Origin: Enterobacter oligotrophicus
GTDB lineage: Bacteria; Pseudomonadota; Gammaproteobacteria; Enterobacterales; Enterobacteriaceae
Direction: 5' to 3'
NCBI RefSeq assembly: GCF_009176645.1
Contig: NZ_AP019007.1
Location: forward strand, 2,666,001 to 2,730,000
DNA: 64,000 bases
This document shows, piece by piece, positions 51,766 through 64,000 of the stretch (within the stretch, counting starts at the first letter, position 1; every line of letters begins with the position of its first letter). Position numbers and translations under genes: made by a program. The notes under the pieces are model-generated. The model did not search any database. It worked only from the letters and a program-made list of their open reading frames with translations, and had not been told where the DNA came from.

Positions 51766-52084
51766 GCCAACTTTTCTGGTTGCAGCCTGAGTAATCAGGC
51801 TGATGGCTGGTGACTTTTTAGTCACCAGCCTTTTTGCGCTGTAAGGCATCAGTAGCATTTCACACTGTTTGACTGCTGATTGTCCTGACAATGCTTGTTT
51901 CTATCGACGACTTAATATACTGCGACAGGGTGCTCGCTCTGTGTAAATCGCAATGAAATGGTTTAAGCGTGATAGCAACAGGTATTGCGGAAAGTATTCA
52001 ATTTTCCGGTCCACAAAATGGTGTTGCACAAACTGTCCCTTCGTCGGACAGATGGGTCGACTTGTCAGCGAGCTGAGGAACCCT
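51766..52084 (+). promoter_or_regulatory. rplL-rpoB intercistronic region with attenuator
   Basis: 319-bp gap. A perfect 11-bp terminator-type hairpin (51805-51815 / 51820-51830, arms GGCTGGTGACT and AGTCACCAGCC) followed by five T is the partial terminator that lowers rpoBC transcription relative to rplJL. The rest corresponds to the E. coli RNase III processing segment. A reading frame extending upstream of rpoB to 51953 is not used. Confidence 0.85.
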
Positions 52085-55000
52085 ATGGTTTACTCCTATA
52101 CCGAGAAAAAACGTATTCGTAAGGATTTTGGTAAACGTCCACAAGTTCTGGACATTCCATATCTCCTTTCTATCCAGCTTGACTCGTTCCAGAAGTTTAT
52201 CGAGCAAGATCCTGAAGGGCAGTACGGCCTGGAAGCAGCCTTCCGTTCCGTGTTCCCGATTCAGAGCTACAGCGGTAACTCCGAGCTGCAGTACGTCAGC
52301 TACCGCCTTGGCGAACCGGTGTTTGACGTTCAGGAATGTCAGATCCGTGGCGTGACCTATTCCGCACCGCTGCGCGTAAAACTGCGTCTGGTGATCTACG
52401 AGCGCGAAGCGCCGGAAGGCACCGTTAAAGACATTAAAGAACAAGAAGTCTACATGGGTGAAATTCCACTCATGACAGACAACGGTACTTTCGTTATCAA
52501 CGGTACTGAGCGTGTTATCGTTTCCCAGTTGCATCGTAGCCCTGGTGTCTTCTTCGACAGCGATAAAGGTAAAACGCACTCTTCCGGTAAAGTACTGTAT
52601 AACGCACGCATCATTCCTTACCGTGGTTCCTGGCTGGACTTTGAGTTCGATCCGAAAGACAACCTGTTTGTCCGTATCGACCGTCGTCGTAAGCTGCCTG
52701 CAACCATCATTCTGCGTGCGCTGCAATATACCACTGAGCAGATCCTGGACCTGTTCTTTGAGAAAGTGATCTTTGAAATCCGCGACAACAAGCTGCAGAT
52801 GGAGCTGGTGCCGGAACGTCTGCGTGGTGAGACCGCGTCGTTCGACATCGAAGCCGACGGCAAAGTGTATGTGGAAAAAGGTCGCCGTATCACCGCGCGC
52901 CACATCCGCCAACTGGAAAAAGATGATATCAAACACATCGAAGTTCCGGTTGAATACATTGCAGGAAAAGTAGCCGCGAAAGATTACGTTGATGAATCAA
53001 CTGGCGAGCTGATCTGTCCGGCTAACATGGAGCTGAGCCTGGATCTGCTGGCTAAGCTGAGCCAGTCTGGCCACAAACGTATCGAAACGCTGTTCACCAA
53101 CGATCTGGACCACGGTCCTTATATCTCTGAGACTATTCGCGTCGACCCAACGACCGATCGTCTGAGTGCGCTGGTTGAAATCTACCGCATGATGCGTCCT
53201 GGTGAGCCACCAACTCGCGAAGCGGCTGAAAGCCTGTTCGAGAACCTGTTCTTCTCCGAAGACCGCTACGATCTGTCCGCTGTGGGTCGTATGAAGTTCA
53301 ACCGTTCTCTGCTGCGCGACGAAATCGAAGGTTCCGGTATCCTGAGCAAAGACGACATCATCGAAGTGATGAAGAAGCTCATCGATATCCGTAACGGTAA
53401 AGGCGAAGTGGACGATATCGACCACCTCGGCAACCGTCGTATCCGTTCCGTAGGCGAAATGGCGGAAAACCAGTTCCGCGTTGGCCTGGTGCGTGTAGAG
53501 CGTGCGGTGAAAGAGCGTCTGTCTCTGGGCGATCTGGATACCCTGATGCCTCAGGATATGATCAACGCCAAGCCGATTTCTGCAGCAGTGAAAGAGTTCT
53601 TCGGTTCCAGCCAGCTGTCTCAGTTCATGGACCAGAACAACCCGCTGTCTGAGATTACGCACAAACGTCGTATCTCTGCACTCGGCCCAGGCGGTCTGAC
53701 CCGTGAACGCGCAGGCTTTGAAGTTCGAGACGTACACCCGACCCACTACGGTCGCGTATGTCCAATCGAAACGCCTGAAGGTCCGAACATCGGTCTGATC
53801 AACTCCCTGTCCGTGTACGCACAGACGAACGAATACGGTTTCCTTGAGACCCCGTACCGTAAAGTGACTGACGGTGTTGTAACCGACGAAATTCACTACC
53901 TGTCTGCTATCGAAGAAGGCAACTACGTTATCGCTCAGGCGAACTCCAACCTGGATGACGAAGGCCACTTTGTAGAAGATCTGGTTACCTGCCGTAGCAA
54001 AGGCGAATCCAGCTTGTTCAGCCGCGACCAGGTTGACTACATGGACGTATCCACTCAGCAGGTGGTTTCCGTCGGTGCGTCCCTGATCCCGTTCCTGGAA
54101 CACGATGACGCCAACCGTGCATTGATGGGTGCGAACATGCAACGTCAGGCCGTTCCAACTCTGCGTGCTGATAAGCCGCTGGTTGGTACCGGTATGGAAC
54201 GTGCTGTTGCCGTTGACTCCGGTGTTACTGCAGTGGCTAAGCGTGGCGGTACCGTTCAGTACGTCGACGCATCCCGTATCGTTATTAAAGTTAACGAAGA
54301 CGAGATGTATCCGGGCGAAGCGGGTATCGACATCTACAACCTGACCAAATACACCCGTTCTAACCAGAACACCTGTATCAACCAGATGCCTTGTGTATCT
54401 CTGGGTGAGCCAGTTGAGCGCGGCGACGTGCTGGCAGACGGTCCGTCCACCGACCTCGGTGAACTGGCGCTCGGTCAGAACATGCGCGTAGCGTTCATGC
54501 CGTGGAACGGTTACAACTTCGAAGACTCCATCCTCGTCTCCGAGCGTGTGGTTCAGGAAGATCGTTTCACTACCATCCACATTCAGGAACTGGCATGCGT
54601 GTCCCGTGACACCAAGCTGGGGCCAGAAGAGATCACTGCCGACATCCCTAACGTGGGTGAAGCTGCGCTCTCCAAACTGGATGAATCCGGTATTGTTTAC
54701 ATCGGTGCGGAAGTGACCGGCGGTGACATTCTGGTTGGTAAGGTAACGCCGAAAGGTGAAACCCAGCTGACGCCAGAAGAGAAGCTGCTGCGTGCAATCT
54801 TCGGTGAGAAAGCGTCTGACGTTAAAGACTCTTCTCTGCGCGTACCAAACGGTGTTTCCGGTACGGTTATCGACGTTCAGGTCTTCACCCGTGACGGCGT
54901 TGAGAAAGATAAACGTGCGCTGGAAATCGAAGAGATGCAGCTCAAACAGGCGAAGAAAGACCTGTCTGAAGAACTGCAGATCCTCGAAGCGGGTCTGTTC

Positions 55001-56113
55001 AGCCGTATCTATGCGGTGCTGGTTGCCGGTGGCGTTGAAGCTGAGAAGCTCGACAAACTGCCACGCGATCGCTGGCTGGAACTGGGCCTGACCGACGAAG
55101 AGAAACAAAATCAGCTGGAACAGCTGGCTGAGCAGTATGACGAACTGAAACACGAGTTCGAGAAAAAACTCGAAGCGAAACGCCGCAAAATCACTCAGGG
55201 CGACGATCTGGCACCAGGCGTGCTGAAGATTGTTAAGGTGTATCTGGCTGTTAAACGTCAGATCCAGCCTGGTGATAAGATGGCAGGTCGTCACGGTAAC
55301 AAGGGTGTTATCTCTAAGATCAACCCGATCGAAGATATGCCGCACGATGCTAACGGTACGCCGGTAGATATCGTACTGAACCCACTGGGCGTACCGTCTC
55401 GTATGAACATCGGTCAGATTCTGGAAACCCACCTGGGTATGGCTGCGAAAGGTATCGGCGATAAGATTAACGCCATGCTGAAACAGCAGCAGGAAGTCGC
55501 GAAACTGCGCGAGTTCATCCAGCGTGCCTACGATCTGGGTACCGACGTTCGTCAGAAAGTCGACCTGAACACCTTCAGCGATGAAGAAGTGCTGCGTCTG
55601 GCAGAGAACCTGCGCAAAGGTATGCCAATTGCAACGCCGGTATTCGACGGTGCAAAAGAAGCTGAAATTAAAGAGCTGCTGCAACTGGGTGGTCTGCCAA
55701 CGTCTGGTCAGATTACGCTGTTTGACGGCCGTACCGGTGAACAGTTCGAACGTCCGGTAACCGTAGGTTACATGTACATGCTGAAACTGAACCACCTGGT
55801 CGACGACAAGATGCACGCTCGTTCTACCGGTTCTTACAGCCTGGTTACTCAGCAGCCGCTGGGTGGTAAGGCTCAGTTCGGTGGTCAGCGCTTCGGGGAG
55901 ATGGAAGTGTGGGCGCTGGAAGCATACGGCGCAGCATACACCCTGCAGGAAATGCTCACCGTTAAGTCTGATGACGTCAACGGTCGTACCAAGATGTATA
56001 AAAACATCGTGGACGGCAACCATCAGATGGAACCGGGCATGCCAGAATCCTTCAACGTACTGTTGAAAGAGATTCGTTCGCTGGGTATCAACATCGAACT
56101 GGAAGACGAGTAA
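52085..56113 (+). CDS. rpoB: RNA polymerase beta subunit
   Basis: 1342 residues, identical in length to E. coli, starting [19 protein letters not shown] after a GAGGA ribosome site. The rifampicin region ([15 protein letters not shown], then [13 protein letters not shown]) has the wild-type residues at the classic resistance positions I could check. The active-site flank GRHGNKGV and the C-terminal clamp segment are present. The subunit forms half of the catalytic cleft with RpoC. rpoC starts 76 bp downstream. Confidence 0.99.
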   Translation: MVYSYTEKKRIRKDFGKRPQVLDIPYLLSIQLDSFQKFIEQDPEGQYGLEAAFRSVFPIQSYSGNSELQYVSYRLGEPVFDVQECQIRGVTYSAPLRVKLRLVIYEREAPEGTVKDIKEQEVYMGEIPLMTDNGTFVINGTERVIVSQLHRSPGVFFDSDKGKTHSSGKVLYNARIIPYRGSWLDFEFDPKDNLFVRIDRRRKLPATIILRALQYTTEQILDLFFEKVIFEIRDNKLQMELVPERLRGETASFDIEADGKVYVEKGRRITARHIRQLEKDDIKHIEVPVEYIAGKVAAKDYVDESTGELICPANMELSLDLLAKLSQSGHKRIETLFTNDLDHGPYISETIRVDPTTDRLSALVEIYRMMRPGEPPTREAAESLFENLFFSEDRYDLSAVGRMKFNRSLLRDEIEGSGILSKDDIIEVMKKLIDIRNGKGEVDDIDHLGNRRIRSVGEMAENQFRVGLVRVERAVKERLSLGDLDTLMPQDMINAKPISAAVKEFFGSSQLSQFMDQNNPLSEITHKRRISALGPGGLTRERAGFEVRDVHPTHYGRVCPIETPEGPNIGLINSLSVYAQTNEYGFLETPYRKVTDGVVTDEIHYLSAIEEGNYVIAQANSNLDDEGHFVEDLVTCRSKGESSLFSRDQVDYMDVSTQQVVSVGASLIPFLEHDDANRALMGANMQRQAVPTLRADKPLVGTGMERAVAVDSGVTAVAKRGGTVQYVDASRIVIKVNEDEMYPGEAGIDIYNLTKYTRSNQNTCINQMPCVSLGEPVERGDVLADGPSTDLGELALGQNMRVAFMPWNGYNFEDSILVSERVVQEDRFTTIHIQELACVSRDTKLGPEEITADIPNVGEAALSKLDESGIVYIGAEVTGGDILVGKVTPKGETQLTPEEKLLRAIFGEKASDVKDSSLRVPNGVSGTVIDVQVFTRDGVEKDKRALEIEEMQLKQAKKDLSEELQILEAGLFSRIYAVLVAGGVEAEKLDKLPRDRWLELGLTDEEKQNQLEQLAEQYDELKHEFEKKLEAKRRKITQGDDLAPGVLKIVKVYLAVKRQIQPGDKMAGRHGNKGVISKINPIEDMPHDANGTPVDIVLNPLGVPSRMNIGQILETHLGMAAKGIGDKINAMLKQQQEVAKLREFIQRAYDLGTDVRQKVDLNTFSDEEVLRLAENLRKGMPIATPVFDGAKEAEIKELLQLGGLPTSGQITLFDGRTGEQFERPVTVGYMYMLKLNHLVDDKMHARSTGSYSLVTQQPLGGKAQFGGQRFGEMEVWALEAYGAAYTLQEMLTVKSDDVNGRTKMYKNIVDGNHQMEPGMPESFNVLLKEIRSLGINIELEDE

Positions 56114-56189
56114 TTCTCGCTCAAACAGGTCACTGGTGTCGGGTTAACCCCCGACACCAGATTGTGCTAACTCCGACGGGAGCAAATCC

Positions 56190-60413
<4,224 letters not shown>

Positions 60414-60420
60414 TCGTTGA

Positions 60421-60446
60421 TGCCCGGTAATAAACATTACCGGGCA
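60421..60446 (+). terminator. Hairpin after rpoC
   Basis: Perfect 11-bp stem TGCCCGGTAAT-AAAC-ATTACCGGGCA, 7 bp after the rpoC stop. It lacks a T-run and may act with the canonical terminator 40 bp further on. Confidence 0.65.
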
Positions 60447-60454
60447 TGTGCCTC

Positions 60455-60484
60455 GTAGGTCGGGTAAGCGTAGCGCCACCCGAC
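60455..60484. repeat. REP-like element downstream of rpoC (1)
   Basis: GTAGGTCGGGTAAGC...GCCACCCGAC, with arms GTCGGGT/ACCCGAC around GTAGCGCC. The paired arm bases differ from the copy at 40.97 kb in a compensating way (GTCGGGT/ACCCGAC against GCCGGGT/ACCCGGC). Confidence 0.8.
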
Positions 60485-60487
60485 AAT

Positions 60488-60514
60488 AAAAAACCCGCCT
60501 CGGCGGGTTTTTTT
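60488..60514. terminator. Terminator between rpoC and the PTS genes
   Basis: AACCCGCC-TC-GGCGGGTT stem with an A-run before and seven T after. It is placed between two REP elements and can terminate rpoBC and the convergent PTS transcript. Confidence 0.92.
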
Positions 60515-60524
60515 ATGCTGTTTT

Positions 60525-60553
60525 GTAGGCCTGGTAAGCGTAGCGCCACCAGG
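60525..60553. repeat. REP-like element downstream of rpoC (2)
   Basis: GTAGGCCTGGTAAGC...GCCACCAGG, with arms CCTGGT/ACCAGG around the same GTAGCGCC core as the copy at 60455. The two flank the terminator. Confidence 0.78.
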
Positions 60554-60559
60554 ATTTAT

Positions 60560-60877
60560 TCAGTTAATCAGCGGCAAACGACGATAAAGCTCAATCATAT
60601 CGCCCGCCAGATCCTGAATAACCATCGCGTTCATCAGGTGGTCCTGAGAGTGAACGGTAATCAGGTTTACCGGCAGCTTCCCGGTTCCTTCATCAAGCCC
60701 GATGAGTTGAGTCTGAATCGTATGCGCATGCTTCACATATTCGCGCGACTCTTCCATCGCTTTTTCAGCTTCGTCAAAGTCACCTTTGCGCGCCATCTGT
60801 AACGCCGTCAGGGCTGCACTGCGCGCCGCACCTGCGTTGACCAACAGTTCCATGATCGTTGTTTCTAAGTCTTCCAT
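60560..60877 (-). CDS. PTS lactose/cellobiose-family IIA component
   Basis: 105-residue helical IIA protein of the lactose/N,N'-diacetylchitobiose family. The phosphorylated histidine is His76 in LITVHSQDHLM, and the aspartate of that motif is the usual metal ligand. It passes phosphate from HPr to the IIB encoded just upstream, whose stop overlaps its ATG by one base. No IIC gene lies nearby. The sugar specificity is unknown. Confidence 0.9.
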   Translation of the reverse strand: MEDLETTIMELLVNAGAARSAALTALQMARKGDFDEAEKAMEESREYVKHAHTIQTQLIGLDEGTGKLPVNLITVHSQDHLMNAMVIQDLAGDMIELYRRLPLIN

Positions 60878-61185
60878 TATGACTCCAGCAGCTTGAGCGC
60901 TTTTTCCAGTACGGCATCACCTTTCATCATGCCGTAATCCATCATATCGATTACCGCGACTTTCTTGCCTAGCGGGTCGGCCTGCGCCTGAAGTTTTGCC
61001 TGTTCGTATTTAACCTGTGGCCCCAGTAATACGATGTCGGCCGTCGCGATGTTGTCTTTAAACTCCGCGACCGGAACGGCTTTAATGGTTACTTCGACCC
61101 CTTTTTTCTGCGCGGCATCTTTCATACGTTGAACCAGCATGCTGGTTGACATTCCCGCTGCACAGCATAAAACGATGTTCTTCAT
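60877..61185 (-). CDS. PTS lactose/cellobiose-family IIB component
   Basis: 102-residue IIB protein of the ChbB type. The phosphorylated cysteine is Cys8 in VLCCAAGMSTSMLV, the family phosphate-binding loop. It is the first gene of a two-gene unit with IIA. E. coli has no such genes between rpoC and thiH. Without a IIC, the pair may serve a permease encoded elsewhere or have a regulatory role; both are inference. Confidence 0.9.
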   Translation of the reverse strand: MKNIVLCCAAGMSTSMLVQRMKDAAQKKGVEVTIKAVPVAEFKDNIATADIVLLGPQVKYEQAKLQAQADPLGKKVAVIDMMDYGMMKGDAVLEKALKLLES

Positions 61186-61215
61186 AGTCAGCCTCGATCT
61201 ACATGTGTTTATTGA

Positions 61216-61277
61216 TAATTATCCCGTGCAGACCGCTTCAACAACCGCTTTACCGCGATTGTGTGTCAGGCATCACA
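61216..61277 (-). promoter_or_regulatory. CRP-dependent promoter of the PTS IIB-IIA genes
   Basis: On the minus strand TTGTTG (61239-61244) and TAATTA (61216-61221) are 17 bp apart. A CRP-like palindrome TGTGT-CAGGCA-TCACA (61262-61277, 9 of 10 half-site bases) is centred about 61 bp upstream of the predicted start. That is the usual class I activation distance, suggesting catabolite control of this unit. Confidence 0.6.
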
Positions 61278-61295
61278 AAGAAATCGGCAATTTAC

Positions 61296-61351
61296 TGAAA
61301 CCGGTTACAATTTTGTATCGGAGAGCGCCAGGGCTGTTGAAACCGGCCTGA
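61296..61351. promoter_or_regulatory. LacI-family-like operator pair upstream of the PTS genes
   Basis: TGAAACCGGTTACA (61296-61309) is a near-perfect palindrome with an AACCGGTT core, matching 13 of 14 bases of the PtxS consensus. A weaker copy, TGAAACCGGCCTGA, lies at 61338-61351, with centres 42 bp apart (four helical turns). No LacI-type gene is adjacent. Confidence 0.45.
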
Positions 61352-61361
61352 AGCGTGAAGG

Positions 61362-61414
61362 CAGGGCGAAACGAGGAAGAAACTTTTCGCCCTGGTCAGC
61401 TTCCGTTGCTGACC
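61362..61414. other. Tandem hairpins downstream of thiH
   Basis: CAGGGCGAAA (61362-61371) pairs perfectly with TTTCGCCCTG (61385-61394). It is followed at once by GGTCAGC/GCTGACC (61394-61414). Together with the thi terminator beyond, this is a structured segment just past thiH. In E. coli the small RNA SroH maps close to this place, so a related RNA is possible but unproven. Confidence 0.35.
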
Positions 61415-61423
61415 CTGTTAGCA

Positions 61424-61460
61424 TAAAAAAACCGGGCGTCAGCCGACAATCACCCGGTTA
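61424..61460 (-). terminator. thi operon terminator
   Basis: AACCGGG / CCCGGTT stem with a partly paired 16-nt loop; read on the minus strand it ends in seven T. It lies about 50 bp past the thiH stop. Confidence 0.85.
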
Positions 61461-61508
61461 ATGTCTTAAGAGCCGCTTCGTAACCTTTCCGTTGCTTTAC
61501 ATTGTGTT

Positions 61509-62642
61509 TCAGCGTAATTGCGAGGCTCTTCCCAGCCAGCTATCCCAGTCTTTCCAGACGGGTTGTAGCCCTTGCGCTGTCAGGGCTTCTGCAACCGCTT
61601 CCGGGCGTCGATCGTCATGCGGGGCAAACTGCTCCAGCTCCGGATGGTTGTCGGCGTAGCCGCCTGGTTGTGTTTTGGAAAAGGCGCTGACGTTGTTTAT
61701 CGCAAGCGGGATCACCCGATCGCGGAACGCGGGTGATTCACGCGTTGAGAGTGATAATTCGACCTCTGGCGAGAACAGACGAAACGCGCAGATGGTTTGC
61801 ACCAGTTGCCTTTCATCCATCAGCGAAGCAGGTTCAATTCCCCCCGTACACGGGCGCAACCGTGGAAAGGAGATCGAGTAGCGGCTCTGCCAGTAGTGTT
61901 GCTGCAGCCATAGCAGATGCTCTGCCACCATATAGCAATCCACTCGCCAGCTGTCAGACAAGCCTGTCAGGGCACCAAGACCAATTTTGTCGATACCGGC
62001 CCGGCCCAGCCTGTCCGGCGTTTCCAGCCGAAACACGAAATCCTGTTTATTACCCTTCAGATGGTGACGGGCGTACGTCGCCTCGTGATACGTCTCCTGA
62101 TAGACCATAACGCCATCGAGCCCGAGGGTTTTTAGCTCTGCGTATTCGTCCTGTGACAGAGGCTGCACTTCCATCTGTAACGAGGAAAATTCACGGCGAA
62201 TGGCGGGCAGGTGCTGGCGGAAGTAGTCCATCCCGACCTTGCCCTGATGCTCACCCGTTACCAGCAGGAGATGCTCGAAGCCCATCTCCCGAATGGCTGC
62301 ACATTCGCGCGCGATTTCGTTTTCGTCCAGCGTTTTGCGCTTGATGCGGTTGCTCATGGAAAAGCCACAGTAGGTACAGTCATTGGCGCACAGGTTTGAA
62401 AGATAGAGCGGGACGTAAAAGCTCACCGTGTTGCCAAAGCGCTGGCGTGTGAGGCGCTGGGCGCGCTGTGCCATCGGTTCCAGGTATGCGCTGGCCGCCG
62501 GGGAGAGCAGGGCCATCATGTCTTCGCGGGACGGATGACGGGCATTTAACGCCCGTTCCACGTCAGCATGCGTTTTGCCGTTGATGCGCAGGCGAATATC
62601 GTCCCAGTTAAGCTGCCGCCAGCGATCGGTAAATGTGGTCAT
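61509..62642 (-). CDS. thiH: 2-iminoacetate synthase ThiH (tyrosine lyase)
   Basis: Radical SAM enzyme that cleaves tyrosine to dehydroglycine (2-iminoacetate) and p-cresol for thiazole synthesis. Length is 377 residues as in E. coli. The CxxxCxxC cluster ligands are Cys85, Cys89 and Cys92 ([11 protein letters not shown]). It works with ThiG. Its ATG overlaps the thiG stop by 4 bp, and it is the last gene of the operon, before a terminator. Confidence 0.97.
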   Translation of the reverse strand: MTTFTDRWRQLNWDDIRLRINGKTHADVERALNARHPSREDMMALLSPAASAYLEPMAQRAQRLTRQRFGNTVSFYVPLYLSNLCANDCTYCGFSMSNRIKRKTLDENEIARECAAIREMGFEHLLLVTGEHQGKVGMDYFRQHLPAIRREFSSLQMEVQPLSQDEYAELKTLGLDGVMVYQETYHEATYARHHLKGNKQDFVFRLETPDRLGRAGIDKIGLGALTGLSDSWRVDCYMVAEHLLWLQQHYWQSRYSISFPRLRPCTGGIEPASLMDERQLVQTICAFRLFSPEVELSLSTRESPAFRDRVIPLAINNVSAFSKTQPGGYADNHPELEQFAPHDDRRPEAVAEALTAQGLQPVWKDWDSWLGRASQLR

Positions 62643-63409
62643 GAGAGTGTCTCCAGAAAACCGGTCAGCGGGCTGGTGGCCTGCGCCTGAAAACTGCGCG
62701 AGCCGGGGCCAGACTGCCGCGCCAGTAAACCTGCGTCCACCGCCAGGCGGAAGGCGCGCGCCATCATCACCGGATCGTCAGCGACGGCAATCGCCGTGTT
62801 CACCAGCACCGCGTCAGCACCCATTTCCAGTGCCTGGGCGGCATGGCTTGGTACGCCGATGCCAGCGTCAACCACCACCGGCACGGTGGCCTGTTCGATG
62901 ATAATTTCCAGCATCGCGCGGGTCCCCAGCCCCTGATTAGAGCCAATAGGTGCGCCCAGCGGCATGACAGCCGCGCAGCCAACTTCCTCCAGACGTTTAC
63001 ACAGGACGGGGTCGGCACCGCAGTAGGGCAGCACGGTAAACCCTTGTTGCACCAGCTTTTCCGCGGCTTTCAGGGTTTCGATTGGGTCAGGCAGCAGCCA
63101 GCGAGCATCCGGGTGAATTTCCAGCTTCAGCCAGTGCGTACCGAGGGCTTCACGTGCCAGTCGGGCGGCGAAAATTGCCTCTTCAGCGGTTTTGGCACCG
63201 GAGGTGTTTGGCAGCAGCATGACGCCCGCTTCCAGCAGCGGTGCCAGAATAGCATCGCTGTGATGACGCAGATCCACGCGCTTCAGTGCCAGCGTTACCA
63301 GTTGGCTGCCGCTTTCACGGATGGCATCCACCATCAGCTGCGGCGAGGCGAATTTCCCGGTTCCGGTAAACAAATGCGAATCAAAGACTTTATCGGCAAT
63401 ACGTAACAT
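62639..63409 (-). CDS. thiG: Thiazole synthase ThiG
   Basis: 256-residue TIM-barrel enzyme that condenses deoxyxylulose 5-phosphate, 2-iminoacetate and sulfur from ThiS thiocarboxylate into the thiazole phosphate of thiamine. The Schiff-base lysine is Lys95 ([10 protein letters not shown]). The start [20 protein letters not shown] (63409) lies 1 bp after the thiS stop; a 5-residue extension exists but is unlikely. Confidence 0.97.
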   Translation of the reverse strand: MLRIADKVFDSHLFTGTGKFASPQLMVDAIRESGSQLVTLALKRVDLRHHSDAILAPLLEAGVMLLPNTSGAKTAEEAIFAARLAREALGTHWLKLEIHPDARWLLPDPIETLKAAEKLVQQGFTVLPYCGADPVLCKRLEEVGCAAVMPLGAPIGSNQGLGTRAMLEIIIEQATVPVVVDAGIGVPSHAAQALEMGADAVLVNTAIAVADDPVMMARAFRLAVDAGLLARQSGPGSRSFQAQATSPLTGFLETLS

Positions 63410-63410
63410 T

Positions 63411-63611
63411 TCAGCCCCCTGCAATAACCTGAAACAGCAGGATCTGATCGCCTTCGCTCACCTGCTGGTGCTCCCACTGCTCGCGCGGCAGGATCTGTTG
63501 ATTGAGCGCCAGTGCCGTCCCCGGTTTAAGCTGGCGTAGCGTCTCAAGTAGCGCGGCGATGGTGAGATTTTCGTCGCACTGCATTGGCTCATCGTTAAAC
63601 AGAATGCGCAT
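63411..63611 (-). CDS. thiS: Sulfur carrier protein ThiS
   Basis: 66-residue ubiquitin-fold protein, same length as in E. coli, ending in the Gly-Gly needed for adenylation by ThiF and thiocarboxylate formation (FQVIAGG). The start [12 protein letters not shown] lies within the 3' end of thiF (17-bp overlap). A longer frame to 63686 is shared with thiF coding sequence and is rejected. Confidence 0.96.
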   Translation of the reverse strand: MRILFNDEPMQCDENLTIAALLETLRQLKPGTALALNQQILPREQWEHQQVSEGDQILLFQVIAGG

Positions 63612-64000
63612 CGTGCCCTCCGCATACCGGGCAGTGGCTGGCGCGGTGAAGCGCCAGATGCCGCCAGCTACCGGAGCGGGCATCAAACAGGCGCAGCGTA
63701 TTACGTTCCGTCTCCATACCGCTGAGGAGCTTAATAGCCTCCAGCGCCTGCAGAGTGCCCATCACGCCCACCACGGGGCCGAGAATGCCCGCCGTGCGGC
63801 AGTTGCGTTCTGGCTCCGCATCATCCGGCCACAGGCAGCGATAGCATCCCCGCGCCCACGGCGGTGTCAGGACCATCATCTGCCCACCGAAGCCGACTGC
63901 ACTGGCGGTAATGAGCGGTACGTTCTGCGCCACGCAGGCGGTATTGATCGCCTGACGCGTGGCCATATTGTCGGTACAGTCCAGCACCACATCGGCCAGG
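63595..64000 (-). CDS. thiF: ThiS adenylyltransferase ThiF (partial, N-terminus outside window)
   Basis: C-terminal ~134 codons of the E1-like enzyme that adenylates the ThiS C-terminus. Visible features are DCTDNMATRQAINTAC, the zinc-binding pairs CYRC and CPVC, and NCRTAGILGP, whose cysteine corresponds to the ThiS-linked Cys184 of E. coli. The nucleotide-binding N-terminus lies beyond the window edge. The order thiF-S-G-H is that of the thiCEFSGH operon. Confidence 0.95.
   Translation of the reverse strand, partial: LADVVLDCTDNMATRQAINTACVAQNVPLITASAVGFGGQMMVLTPPWARGCYRCLWPDDAEPERNCRTAGILGPVVGVMGTLQALEAIKLLSGMETERNTLRLFDARSGSWRHLALHRASHCPVCGGHDAHSV

Noticed and set aside
51953..52084. N-terminal extension of rpoB
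   Set aside because: The in-frame extension lies in the known processing region between rplL and rpoB. Homology and the ribosome site place the start at 52085.
52997..56023. 1008-codon open frame antisense to rpoB
   Set aside because: It lies wholly within rpoB, which is complete and strongly conserved. Such long antisense frames arise from the codon bias of highly expressed genes; it has no ribosome site or recognisable domain.

Overview
The window is a stretch of chromosome from a member of the Enterobacteriaceae, most like Enterobacter and its relatives. Nearly every gene has a recognisable Escherichia coli counterpart of equal or almost equal length (GlyQ 303, GlyS 689, RpoB 1342 and RpoC 1407 residues). 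The differences are accessory genes of the Enterobacter/Klebsiella type: a 2-ketogluconate operon, an extra ABC-F gene and a two-gene PTS cluster. No prophage, insertion sequence or CRISPR array was seen.

Layout. 1-2.7 kb: end of the yiaK-yiaL sugar-acid operon with its divergent IclR-type regulator yiaJ, and ysaA. 2.7-7.3 kb: avtA, malS and bax. 7.3-15.5 kb: complete D-xylose regulon, with xylR and xylFGH on the minus strand and xylAB on the plus strand around a shared control region. 15.5-20.2 kb: wecH, ysaB and glyQS. 20.2-23.2 kb: an unrecognised gene preceded by a strongly structured stretch, an ABC-F ATPase, and yiaG. 23.5-30.8 kb: yiaF, cspA with its cold-shock leader, then ghrB-kguT-kguK-kguE and a LacI-type regulator, a 2-ketogluconate catabolic unit with a visible operator, then yiaD. 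31-38.5 kb: bisC, yiaC, tag, yhjY, yhjX (with a YpdB-type site) and eptB. 38.6-45.0 kb: a tRNA-Pro gene and the dipeptide ABC transporter dppABCDF. 45.0-60.4 kb: coaA, four tRNA genes with tufB, then secE-nusG, rplKA, rplJL-rpoBC with promoters, ribosomal-protein leaders and attenuator. 60.5-61.2 kb: orphan PTS IIB and IIA genes. 61.5-64 kb: thiamine thiazole genes thiFSGH, with thiF running off the window.

The large-scale surprise is the dppF/coaA junction near 45.05 kb. In E. coli these genes lie on opposite sides of oriC and are far apart. Their order and orientation here are what one inversion across the origin would give, with breakpoints beside dppF and beside coaA. Other points to check are a tRNA-Pro with anticodon TGG at the locus that in E. 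coli holds proK (CGG), AACCGGTT-core operators at two loci, the RNA-like structure before the unknown gene at 20.7 kb, and two families of dispersed palindromic repeats.
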